A stretch of 40,783 nucleotides of DNA from an uncultured Bacillus sp. (GTDB taxonomy: Bacteria > Bacillota > Bacilli > Bacillales_B > DSM-18226). Below, piece by piece: positions 1 through 7,446 of the stretch; within the stretch, counting starts at the first letter, position 1, and each line of letters begins with the position of its first letter. A program made the position numbers and the translations under genes. The stretch spans positions 1 through 40,783 of the forward strand of contig NZ_CAMLDX010000021.1 of the NCBI RefSeq assembly GCF_946478885.1, in the 5' to 3' direction. The notes below the pieces were generated by a model, which saw nothing but the letters and a program-made list of their open reading frames with translations, made no database searches and had not been told where the DNA came from.

Positions 1-30
1 AAAAATAGGCACCGTTTTTTAAACGGTGCC
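1..30 (-). terminator. Rho-independent terminator of the hydrolase gene
   Basis: The arms GGCACCGTTT and AAACGGTGCC pair perfectly (10 bp) around a 3-nt loop. On the minus strand the hairpin is followed by a T-rich tail at the window edge. It lies 11 bp past the stop of the minus-strand hydrolase gene and so probably ends that transcript. Confidence 0.85.
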
Positions 31-41
31 CACTTATGCTA

Positions 42-863
42 TTAATGGTTCATGAAAAGAATAACCTGATCGGCGAATTCCTGTGTTTTCTCAATTTGCA
101 CCCAGTGTCCACAATGCGGGAAGACATGAAGTTCTGCCTGTGGCATATACAGGGCTAATTTCATACTCGTTTCCTCAATAGGAATGACGCGGTCTTCCCT
201 ACCGTGAATCAGCAGTGTAGGAAAGTCAATTGCCCCCAGCTCATCAATCGTCATGGACATGGCTCCTACATGTCTTTGTCTCGGCGCAGGAAACATAGAT
301 GAAAAGGATTCATGGAATCCAGGCTGGATGCTTGATTGATAACGCATTTCTACCAAATCTCCATTTTCAGCCATGCTTTGATCATAAGCAAAAATTTTGA
401 TTAGATTTTTCATATTATCATAGCTCGGCTCATATCCCCACACAGCATCCAAATCTGCGATACGGTGATCGACTCCCATGCTGCCCATCATAATGAGTTT
501 ATTAATCATGTCAGGCCGTTTCTTTGCCATATGAAGGGCAATCGCTCCACCAAAGGAATTGCCAATAATCGTTACTTTCTTTTCTCCGACTGCTTCAATA
601 AAATTAATCATATGATCTGCCCAAACATGGATATTATACTCTTGACCATCCGGTCTGTCAGTGTATCCAAAACCTGCTACGTCAGGAGCATAGAGATGAA
701 AGTGCTTGGAAAGAATCGGAAAAACGAGACGCCAGTTAGCCCATGCAGATACTCCAGGACCAGAACCATGGATTAATAGAATTGCTTCACCTTGTCCATC
801 TTCATGATAGTGTGTATTTAGGCCTTTTACATCAATAAATTTACCTTCTTCTACTGTTGCCAT
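42..863 (-). CDS. 2-hydroxymuconate semialdehyde hydrolase-like alpha/beta hydrolase
   Basis: This 273-residue protein is an alpha/beta hydrolase of the XylF/DmpD/TodF/BphD group, which hydrolyses ring-cleavage products of catechols (EC 3.7.1.9 type). The family hallmark HGSGPGVSAWANWR is at residues 32-45. The likely triad is Ser103 in GNSFGG, Asp224 in HGRED and His253 in CGHW. The reading frame is open further upstream, but the start at 863 is preceded by GGAGGAG at good spacing and gives the usual family length. The nearby catechol 2,3-dioxygenase supports a role in meta-cleavage. It seems to be transcribed separately, with a 449-bp gap and a probable terminator before it. The family is clear; the exact substrate (2-hydroxymuconate semialdehyde or an alkylated analogue) is inferred. 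Confidence 0.85.
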   Translation of the reverse strand: MATVEEGKFIDVKGLNTHYHEDGQGEAILLIHGSGPGVSAWANWRLVFPILSKHFHLYAPDVAGFGYTDRPDGQEYNIHVWADHMINFIEAVGEKKVTIIGNSFGGAIALHMAKKRPDMINKLIMMGSMGVDHRIADLDAVWGYEPSYDNMKNLIKIFAYDQSMAENGDLVEMRYQSSIQPGFHESFSSMFPAPRQRHVGAMSMTIDELGAIDFPTLLIHGREDRVIPIEETSMKLALYMPQAELHVFPHCGHWVQIEKTQEFADQVILFMNH

Positions 864-1312
864 ACAAAATCTCCTCCATTCCAATTTTTTCTTTGTATGA
901 ACAAATGAATAAACGAAAAAGTTATTCTGCAAAAAGATTTAAGACATACCGAGAAGCTTTCCTATAAACTTGCTTGCCTATTCGATTATTCACACAATGA
1001 ATGATTAGTTCCCCATACTTTAAGCTGTTCGACCATAATTTCGACATTTTTCTATGAAAACCCTTTTATAATGATATGTTTTTTCGAAAATCAGAGAAAA
1101 TTTATTTAATCACAACTGACGATCATCTATCATTAAATTATAGAACAAAAATATTTTTTAATGATTAAATGGCATATAAATCTATATATCTTGCAAAAGA
1201 AAAAAGAAGCAACAACTGTTTCTGAACGATCCTCCATTGCGGAACTGTCACCTTATTGCTTCTTCTTTCCGATTAATCTATATATGACTATGTTACCTAC
1301 AAAGAGGACAAA
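864..1312. other. Intergenic region with no gene seen
   Basis: AT-rich spacer between the hydrolase gene and the DUF336 gene. Apart from the hairpin at 1202-1268 I see no coding sequence. It must contain the hydrolase promoter, but no convincing -35/-10 pair could be picked by eye on the minus strand. Confidence 0.5.
1202..1268 (-). terminator. Probable long-loop terminator after the DUF336 gene
   Basis: Arms of the type AAGAAGCAA and TTGCTTCTT lie about 42 nt apart. On the minus strand the second arm runs into TTTTTTC. It begins about 45 bp after the end of the DUF336 gene. The long loop makes it less certain than a compact hairpin. Confidence 0.5.
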
Positions 1313-1750
1313 CTACTCAGATAATGTAGCATGTTGTTCAAATACTGCCAAGCCTGCTTTTGCACATATAACATCTTCTTCAGACGTACCGCCGGATACA
1401 CCGATCCCGCCAACAACAACCCCATTATAGAAAAGGGGAATTCCTCCACCAAATACCACCAATCTGTCTGTATGAACAATACCGGTTAATAGTGCCGGTT
1501 CATCTTTAATCAAACTGTACCATTCATCCGTAGCCTTTCCAAAGGCCGCAGCAGTATAAGCTTTATTTTGTGCAATCCCTGAGCTTAACAGCGCAGCCTC
1601 GTCCATCCGAATAAATGCTTTTAAATTGGCTCCTTCATCAACAATAGCTCCGTTAACTTTAATACCAAGTTCTTCCGCTTTATGACAAATCGCATTTAGC
1701 ATATCAAATGCCATTGAACTTGTTAAAGCGTATTTTTGATATAAACTCAC
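1313..1750 (-). CDS. GlcG/HbpS-family (DUF336) protein
   Basis: This 145-residue protein belongs to the GlcG/HbpS heme-binding-like family (DUF336). It shows the family pattern of a long N-terminal helix, a GGGIP segment (about residues 101-105) and GGIGVSGGTSEED near the C-terminus. Members are often encoded in aromatic or glycolate catabolic clusters, where their role is poorly defined; cofactor or small-molecule binding is suspected. The start is GTG at 1750 and overlaps the stop of the upstream ferredoxin gene by 4 bp (GTGA), which implies translational coupling. No signal peptide is visible, so it is probably cytosolic. The function in catechol degradation is inferred from the operon only. 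Confidence 0.8.
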   Translation of the reverse strand: MSLYQKYALTSSMAFDMLNAICHKAEELGIKVNGAIVDEGANLKAFIRMDEAALLSSGIAQNKAYTAAAFGKATDEWYSLIKDEPALLTGIVHTDRLVVFGGGIPLFYNGVVVGGIGVSGGTSEEDVICAKAGLAVFEQHATLSE

Positions 1751-2082
1751 CGCTCCTTCACCCCTCCGATTTCCATGGTCTCATTTACTTGCTTATCATA
1801 ATCCTCCATAGTGATTATGGTCAGATCACTTTTTGCATGCATACAGCAGGCTAATGCAAAATCGTTTTCCAGTTCCTCATCAGATAAGGCATCATGTGAA
1901 CGGATTATTTCCTGCACGTACTCTCCATCTAATACTTTTACCTTACACATCCCGCAGCCGCCGCGCTGACACCCCGTAGGGAATGGAATGAATTCTCTCC
2001 GAGCCGCCAGTAAAGGGGTTTCCGTTTCTGCACAAGCATATTTGAACTGCTGTCCCCTTGCTTTGAGCGTAACCTTGTACAT
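1747..2082 (-). CDS. XylT-like [2Fe-2S] ferredoxin
   Basis: This 111-residue plant-type ferredoxin has cluster ligands Cys38, Cys43 and Cys46 (C-x4-C-x2-C) and a fourth Cys at 79 in LACC. Small ferredoxins of this type (XylT, DmpQ) sit beside catechol 2,3-dioxygenase and reduce its oxidised, inactive iron, restoring activity. The gene follows the dioxygenase by 44 bp and overlaps the DUF336 gene by 4 bp, so all three are likely one transcript. The start at 2082 has GGGAGG a few bases upstream; the frame is open another 14 codons, but those lack a better ribosome binding site. Dioxygenase reactivation is inferred from family and context. Confidence 0.85.
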   Translation of the reverse strand: MYKVTLKARGQQFKYACAETETPLLAARREFIPFPTGCQRGGCGMCKVKVLDGEYVQEIIRSHDALSDEELENDFALACCMHAKSDLTIITMEDYDKQVNETMEIGGVKER

Positions 2083-2126
2083 ACTAAATATCCTCCCTTC
2101 ATTATTCATTTTGGACATGATCAAAA

Positions 2127-3041
2127 TTAAGTTAGCGCTTTCGCAAAGGATTCAGAGAGTTCTCTGCGGTGATAGAAGATACCTGTTCCAATTTTTGAGG
2201 CATCCCAAGTAATCGTCGGCATATCTGGATAAGCCATGTAGCCGCTTGCAAATGCCTCATTACGGTTTCCAGACGGGTCAAAGAAATAAATAGTTTCTCC
2301 TCTTGTAATCCCGTGACGGGTAGGGGTTACATCGAATGGCACATCATACATCGATAAAAGATCAGCAGCCTTGAAAACATCATGCAAGGAATCAACATAG
2401 AATGCGGCATGGTGCAATTTTGCATCAGGTCCTTTCACAAATGCTAGATCATGAGCTTTATTTGTGGAAAACAAAAAGCTTCCAATCAGCTCTTCATTTT
2501 CTTCCACAACAACTCTCTCGCTTTGTCTAAAGTTAAGAGCTTCAACAAAAAATCTGGTAACCGTCGTTAAATCCTCACCCGTCAACAGACAATGATCCAG
2601 ACGGTGCGGAGCAATCCCTTTTGCCCCAAGCGGCCAAGGATGCGGATTTCTTGTTCCGACAGCTGTACCCAGTAATTCGATTTCGTAATATAATTCACAG
2701 TGATGTCCGGTTGGCAGAACAAAATGAACAGCTTCCCCTTCGCCTAAGCGTGTATGATTAGATACCCTCGTTGTTGTACAGCCGAATGCTTCCACTTTCT
2801 TTTCAAAGTGGGCTAAATCATCATTGCTTTCCACTTTAAATGCCATATGTGCAAGCCCAGGACTTTTCGATTTTGTTAAAATCACACTGTGATGATCAAA
2901 TTCATCCCATGCTTTCAAAAAGACGCTGTTGCCTACACGACCGGTTTCTTCCAAACCAATAATATTCGTATAGTAATCTACTGACTTATCCAAATCTAAA
3001 ACTTTTAATTCGACTCTTCCAAGACGTAAAACTCTAGGCAT
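2127..3041 (-). CDS. Catechol 2,3-dioxygenase (extradiol, VOC superfamily)
   Basis: This 304-residue two-domain extradiol dioxygenase opens catechol next to its hydroxyl groups to give 2-hydroxymuconate semialdehyde. The expected iron(II) ligands are visible: His150 in LDHCLL, a His at 210/211 in LHHAAF and Glu262 in RNEAF. The N-terminal domain (about 1-135) is the non-metal glyoxalase-like module and 145-270 is the catalytic one. Length matches the XylE/DmpB family (about 307). The start at 3041 is preceded by AGGAGGAG. It is the first gene of the minus-strand operon with the ferredoxin and DUF336 genes. Substrate range (catechol or methylcatechols) cannot be read from the sequence. Confidence 0.93.
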   Translation of the reverse strand: MPRVLRLGRVELKVLDLDKSVDYYTNIIGLEETGRVGNSVFLKAWDEFDHHSVILTKSKSPGLAHMAFKVESNDDLAHFEKKVEAFGCTTTRVSNHTRLGEGEAVHFVLPTGHHCELYYEIELLGTAVGTRNPHPWPLGAKGIAPHRLDHCLLTGEDLTTVTRFFVEALNFRQSERVVVEENEELIGSFLFSTNKAHDLAFVKGPDAKLHHAAFYVDSLHDVFKAADLLSMYDVPFDVTPTRHGITRGETIYFFDPSGNRNEAFASGYMAYPDMPTITWDASKIGTGIFYHRRELSESFAKALT

Positions 3042-3098
3042 TATGCTCTCCTCCTTTTGATGTAATTGCACTAGAATATTTGTAATAAGCTTTGTGCT

Positions 3099-3107
3099 AT
3101 TCTATCA
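3099..3107 (-). promoter_or_regulatory. Extended -10 promoter of the catechol dioxygenase operon
   Basis: On the minus strand the sequence TGATAGAAT fits an extended -10 (TG-N-TAGAAT), about 58 bp upstream of the dioxygenase start. No good -35 is present, as is normal for extended -10 promoters. Confidence 0.5.
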
Positions 3108-3137
3108 GCAGGATAACGATAAAAAATCCCCTGATGA

Positions 3138-3151
3138 TGGAATCGCTTACA
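3138..3151 (-). promoter_or_regulatory. Probable cre site (CcpA operator)
   Basis: The minus strand reads TGTAAGCGATTCCA, a close match to the Bacillus cre consensus (WTGNAANCGNWNNCW). It lies just upstream of the extended -10 and about 100 bp before the catechol dioxygenase start. CcpA binding would place the pathway under carbon catabolite control. This is a sequence match only. Confidence 0.6.
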
Positions 3152-3519
3152 AAAAACCGACATCGTAAAAAAACTATCTGTTCTTTCCCCATGAATCATT
3201 TTGCAATATGAAACAGCAACCTAATTAAATTGCTTTTTCATTATTTATATAGTTATTATATTACTTAATAATGATTTTAAAATTTCTTTTTTGCTTTATA
3301 TGCAACAAAAACAAAATTAAATAAAAAAATTTTGTTTTACCATCAATACATACAGATATTATTAAGTTTTTTGTACTATATAATCAACATTCAAGAGCGG
3401 ATCCCGACAACCTGAAGGATTATGAAATAACAGACAATGAAAAGACAAATATTTTACTGCTATAACTTAATTATATCAATGAGAATTAATAATGCCTATT
3501 GAACCTCTCATGACTAAAG
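3152..3519. other. AT-rich gap between the dioxygenase promoter and the IS remnant
   Basis: Very AT-rich sequence with no credible open reading frame on either strand. I see no regulator gene for the catechol operon here. Confidence 0.5.
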
Positions 3520-3527
3520 TTACGAGA
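3501..3527 (-). repeat. IS200/IS605-type right-end hairpin
   Basis: The sequence CTCATGACTAAAGTTACGAG forms an imperfect stem-loop right at the end of the tnpB remnant. IS200/IS605 elements end in such subterminal hairpins, which also form the 3' end of the TnpB guide (omega) RNA scaffold. A related hairpin is seen at 5116-5135. Confidence 0.5.
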
Positions 3528-4035
3528 TTAACTCGTACATTTCTTCCTTGCAAAGTATAGATACGAAAAACTTACCGCTTGCATTTCTGCGGATAGTTGC
3601 GTTTAAAATACGTCCTTTGGGTTCTTGACTTTAGCAAACTTCACAAGTCCAAGTTTAAGAAGTTTTAATCGATTTTCTTTTAACTCAATACTATGATTAA
3701 CATTTTTGGTTGTATAGCTTAGAATGGGGTTCTTTTTGCTTTTGAATTGAGGTTTATGATTTTGTTTCTTAAAAAATCGAGAAAAAGAATCAGCAAGATG
3801 TTTAAGGGAAGATTGAACGGCTATACTATCCACTTTTTTCAGCCAACAAGTAGATTCCTCTTTTTTCATTTTGGGAAGCATAGCAGAACATGAATAGTAG
3901 GATAATTCTTTTCCTGTCTTTTTTAACATCCGTATCTATTTGACCTAGTAGAACATCATGACGGTACTTTACACACCAAACTAAATGATATTGAATTGAA
4001 TAGACGTAACCACGTCCATAATGGATTTCAGACAT
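3520..4035 (-). pseudogene. IS200/IS605 remnant: tnpA start joined to broken tnpB
   Basis: From 4035 the minus strand encodes the N-terminus of a Y1 transposase TnpA (YGRGYVYSIQYHLVWCVKYRH). Its frame is lost near 3925, where a TnpB frame begins (3929-3603) with VDSIAVQSSLKHLADSFSRF and a KKNPILSY segment. That frame stops at 3603, but shifting by one base continues the TnpB sequence (NATIRRNASGKFFVSILC) to a stop at 3520. The element has therefore lost the rest of tnpA, including the catalytic tyrosine, the start of tnpB and nearly all of its RuvC nuclease domain, and carries at least one frameshift. It cannot transpose by itself. Confidence 0.85.
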
Positions 4036-4235
4036 AGAACAACATTTCAAAAATATTTTAACATACGTATTACGCTAAATCCATTTTTAAAGATGTTAAT
4101 ATTGCTCCTATATCTCCTTAATTAGACCTAGATAACAGAATGACACGTAGAAGCTGGCATTACGACCTTGAATCTCTAAAAGAGCTTCGCTAGCCTCTGC
4201 CTTATGACTATACCGGACAAAGGAATGTAGGTAGG
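4036..4235. other. Non-coding spacer between mobile-element remnants
   Basis: No gene or recognisable element end was found between the IS200/IS605 remnant and the serine recombinase tail. Confidence 0.4.
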
Positions 4236-4433
4236 ATGGAATAGGATAAAATACTTAATACCAACCACTTTATGGCAATTGTGGACAGGTATACTGATAT
4301 TCAGGAGCTTACACCAAAAATCGTGCGGGAATTCATTGATAAGATTGTAGGACATGAGCATTCTGAGTCATACAAAAAGAAAAACTATATCTAGCAGGTT
4401 GATGTCTACTTCAACTTTGTGGGCAAGGTTTAG
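4236..4433 (+). pseudogene. C-terminal fragment of a TnpX-type large serine recombinase
   Basis: Plus-strand translation around 4257-4391 gives HFMAIVDRYTDIQELTPKIV followed by REFIDKIVGHE. This is characteristic of the C-terminal region of large serine recombinases from clostridial mobilisable transposons (TnpX/DUF4368 type). An in-frame TAG at 4392 interrupts the frame, but the family-like sequence QVDVYFNFVGKV continues to a second stop at 4431. Everything upstream, including the catalytic serine domain, is gone. It is a dead remnant. Confidence 0.75.
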
Positions 4434-4446
4434 GGCAAGAGAAAAG

Positions 4447-4467
4447 CCGTAGGACAAAATCCTACGG
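4447..4467 (+). terminator. Hairpin after the recombinase remnant
   Basis: CCGTAGGA and TCCTACGG pair perfectly (8 bp) around a 5-nt loop. No long T-run follows. It may be an old terminator or transposon-end structure. Confidence 0.4.
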
Positions 4468-4655
4468 TAAATTCTCAAAAACATAAACCTCCTTATTGAT
4501 CTGGGGCATTTGAAGTCAGCGTTTTTAATTAAATGACATATTTTTGTATAAAAAATATCGATACTATAAAAAATGTATTATATAATATTGTTAAAACATC
4601 CCATTAATGATTAAGGGAGACTACATTCGGCCATGCCATAAGGAGGAGACAAAGT

Positions 4656-5078
4656 ATGTTTAAGAAAATCCTTTTAGCTGCAGATGGTTCTGAGCATGCA
4701 TTAAGAGCAGCCGGAAAAGCTGCGGAACTTGCACAGTTAGCAGGCAAAGATGCTGTTATTGAAATTATTTATGTAGTTGATTTTGAAACAGAAAAAAAAG
4801 ATGTTCTTCGAAATATCGATCTCGAAGGAGTAAAAGAAGAAAGAAAGCGTCGTCTTCAACTTACAGAAGGAAAGATCACAGCGGCAGGTGTAAAAAGTAA
4901 AACGATTATTTTACATGGAGAACCAGGTCCGACTGTTGTATCGTATGCCAATGAAAATCAATTTGATATTGTAGTGCTTGGTAGCAGAGGCTTAAATACA
5001 CTTCAGGAAATGGTTCTAGGCAGTGTCAGCCATAAAGTAATAAAAAGGGTACAATGCCCGGTTATGATTGTGAAATAA
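4656..5078 (+). CDS. Universal stress protein, UspA family
   Basis: This 140-residue single-domain UspA protein has an N-terminal ILLAADGSEHA motif and the ATP-binding pattern G109-x2-G112-x9-G122-S123, so it probably belongs to the nucleotide-binding subgroup. Such cytosolic dimers accumulate during stress and growth arrest; the precise role here is unknown. AAGGAGGAG lies at ideal spacing before the ATG. The gene is full length and intact although it stands alone between mobile-element debris on both sides. Confidence 0.9.
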   Translation: MFKKILLAADGSEHALRAAGKAAELAQLAGKDAVIEIIYVVDFETEKKDVLRNIDLEGVKEERKRRLQLTEGKITAAGVKSKTIILHGEPGPTVVSYANENQFDIVVLGSRGLNTLQEMVLGSVSHKVIKRVQCPVMIVK

Positions 5079-5109
5079 TGTTCAGAACTAGGGGTTTTAT
5101 CAAATAGCA

Positions 5110-5160
5110 AGAAAACTCGCGACTTCAGTCGTGTGGATGAAGCATAGCTTTAACCGACAT
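5110..5160 (+). repeat. Possible IS200/IS605 end remnant
   Basis: CTCGCGACTTCAGTCGTG followed by TGGATGAA resembles the right-end stem-loop of IS200/IS605 elements (compare the hairpin at 3501-3527). No transposase sequence is attached on this side; it abuts the IS110 fragment. Confidence 0.4.
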
Positions 5161-5175
5161 ATGTTAACTTAACGA

Positions 5176-5665
5176 TTATGCAGCCTCTATGAGACTGGGA
5201 ATATCCCTCATCATTCGCTGTGCGTCAAACGCTTTGTGCTTCATGCTAATTCCATGTAATACTTTTAATAACTTACCGCATAGAACCACGATGGATTGCT
5301 TCTCGTGTAACGGATTAACCTGACGGTTTGTGTCATACTCATGTAGCCTTCTAAAAGCTTCGTTGTGGCGAATTATCGGCATCATCACTCGGAACAAGAA
5401 AGCGCGTAACTTACTTCTGCCCCGTTTGAAGATGCGTTTTTGCCCTTTATGCAGACCGGAGGAATTTCTACGTAACGTTAATCCTGCGAGTTTGATTAGT
5501 TGCGTGGATCTCCGTAGTGTGAAAAGCTTCCGATTTCAGCTAATAGGTCAACAATCGTGGTATCTCCAAGCTCCGGAACCGTTGAGAGCCAGTCGTACTT
5601 TTTCCCAAAAAGGCTTATGGAGCGTCTGAATTCCATCAAGGCATATCCGCTAACACTGGTGGAGG
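5176..5665 (-). pseudogene. IS110-family transposase C-terminal fragment, frameshifted
   Basis: The minus strand encodes the Transposase_20 region of an IS110/IS116/IS902 transposase. The first part reads YDWLSTVPELGDTTIVDLLA (about 5600-5540). A one-base frameshift near 5497 moves the frame to QLIKLAGLTLRRNSSGLHKG, and it continues with NPLHEKQSIVVLCGKLLKVL and HKAFDAQRM to a stop at 5176. The N-terminal RuvC-like DEDD domain is missing. The fragment is cut off near 5665 where GC-rich foreign sequence begins, so it is inactive. Confidence 0.8.
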
Positions 5666-6833
5666 CCCCCATCCGGCTTCGGCAAGACCACGGCCCTGCG
5701 TCACTTCTTCGACTCACAGGTTTCTAACACCGCACAGGTCATCTGGCACACCTTTTCCACGGAACATCCTGCTTCGTGGAAAACCTTCTGCGGGCTGATC
5801 GAACTGTTTGACCCGGACAGCACGGAGCTACTGACAGCGGCAGGGCCGCCGGATGAGGATACTCTGCCGAAAATAGAGGGAATTTTCCGAAATCTACACC
5901 GCCCAAAGGAAACCTATCTGGTGTTGGATGACTTTGCCACATGGAAACTTCCAAACTCCGGCACGTTTCTGATGACGCTTTCCAATCATAGAGGCGAGGC
6001 CCTTCATGTGGTGACAGCTGCTCAGCTTCTGCCGGAGAAAGCGTAGAGTTCCATTTTTGAAAATAACTGATTCTTAATCCTACGGGAATCTGTTCTTGCC
6101 TTTTGTATCGGGGACATCAACGCCTGTTACCGGCAGGCTGGCATTTCCCTTACGGCTGCTTAGCTTGAGGAAGTGCTACGGATCACTGAAGGCTGGGTCA
6201 TGGCACTGTACCTCCAGCTATTGTCCTTTATCGAAAGCAGCCAATTTAAGGGAACATACAAAGCATGATTCGGAATGCCCTGTGGAACCGTTTACCTGCG
6301 TTTGAGCGGGAGTTCTGACAGTGGTTTCCATCTTTCCGCACTTCTCTCTGGCTCAGGCCACAGCCCTGTCCGGCATGAGTGCGGAGAAAACGGAGCGCCT
6401 CCTGCGGGAAAAGCGGGTATTCGTTCATTTTGACCGAGAAACCCGAAGGTTCTACCTCCACACCCTATTTCAGAGATTTTTGACCGATCAGTTCGGGCTA
6501 CTACAGGAGGAAAAACAAAGGGCTGTCTATCTTGCGGGAGGGGAATCTGGTGGAACGAGCTGGTGACCGGATCAATACCCTGCGCTTTTACTATCTCTCC
6601 GGTGAGTGGGAGCGCCTGCTCTCCCTACCTCTGACAAGCTTCGAAATTGCGGATGTGGTGGACGAAAGCACAAAGCCAATGATCCTGGACATCATGGAGA
6701 ACACGCCCTTTGAAATCAAACGGAAATATCCCGCCGCCATGGTACCGCTGGTCTTTACCCTGTTTCTCCTGCACGAAAATCAAAAGCTCCTGGCTCTGGG
6801 AAAGGAAATTCAGCAGGTCATCCGCGCAGAGTG
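5636..6833 (+). pseudogene. Decayed MalT/LuxR-type STAND regulator fragment
   Basis: The plus strand carries, in several frames, a MalT-like AAA/STAND ATPase region. YPLTLVEAP leads into a Walker A motif (GFGKTTALRHF) after a frameshift near 5675. A Walker B (TYLVLDDFATW) follows near 5925. Next comes a GWVMALYLQLLSFIE stretch near 6190, then the winged-helix-like LLTVVSIFPHFSLAQATALSG with FYLHTLFQRFL, and another shift near 6535. The C-terminal LuxR HTH domain is absent. At least four frame breaks and a deletion near 6045-6170 make it a pseudogene. Its GC content is clearly higher than the surrounding DNA, which fits acquisition from a higher-GC Firmicute such as a gut clostridial relative; the source is inferred. 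Confidence 0.75.
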
Positions 6834-6916
6834 ACCTTCCTCAAGATCAAAAAAATGCGACGATTGAAAGCGCAACTATTCAGGCAGGAGCCGCTGCCTC
6901 CAGGTGAAAAAGCAGC

Positions 6917-7099
6917 AATGCAGTAGACGGCGGACACTTCAACAGAGAGTACCGACAAATTTTCGGAGGCGAAAGCCGTGACTTCGACACCTCGAATGAT
7001 TCCAAAAACAACACCATTGCCCTAAACGCTTTTTCCGGCGCCCTCTACAATGTGATTGGCAGCAGAGGAGTTTCATTCAGTGACGCCACCGGCAAATAA
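6917..7099 (+). pseudogene. Unidentified GC-rich coding fragment
   Basis: An open frame ending at TAA 7097-7099 encodes a C-terminal-like sequence (HFNREYRQIFGGESRDFDTS, later FSGALYNVIGSRGVSFSDAT). It has no start codon with a ribosome binding site and shares the high GC content of the preceding pseudogene. I do not recognise the family. It is probably the tail of another gene from the same foreign segment. Confidence 0.4.
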
Positions 7100-7145
7100 G
7101 GTCATTTATAAACGGCGGCTCTGCAAAAGATAATGCCACCGGTTT

Positions 7146-7301
7146 TCAATTCCGGTGCATCTGCAACTTTTGCACATGAAGATAGGTAATACGCAGCAAT
7201 CCGTATTTTTCTAAATTCTCAATCTCAGCTTTTCCTTCAATTTCAATGTTGGGATACAGTAATCCATCAACTTCTGTGTACTCCAGTTCATCATTTGCCA
7301 T
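7146..7301 (-). CDS. Small TnpV-like protein
   Basis: This 51-codon ORF starts with ATG at 7301, preceded by GGAGGA at good spacing. It begins MANDELEYTEVDGLLYPNIE and continues with EKYGLLRITYLH. The acidic start, the (L/Y)xPN segment and the KYGxxRxxYL motif resemble the N-terminus of TnpV proteins of clostridial mobilisable transposons, which are usually longer (about 100-130 residues), so this is probably truncated. It fits the TnpX-type recombinase tail at 4236-4433. Function of TnpV is unknown. The family assignment is from memory of motifs and is tentative. Confidence 0.45.
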   Translation of the reverse strand: MANDELEYTEVDGLLYPNIEIEGKAEIENLEKYGLLRITYLHVQKLQMHRN

Positions 7302-7446
7302 AAAGCAAATCCTCCGATAAAGATTATTTACAATTTATCGGTAATCGTTTGGCTATGCGCTAAACAATAATGATTTACGTAAACATCCTTATTGGAGGAT
7401 TGCTAAGGAGGGCTTCTTATTTTTTCAGGCCAGCGTACTTAAATGA

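Noticed and set aside
465..776. Plus-strand ORF of 103 codons opposite the hydrolase gene
   Set aside because: It is antisense to a well-supported gene, lacks a ribosome binding site and has no recognisable motif.
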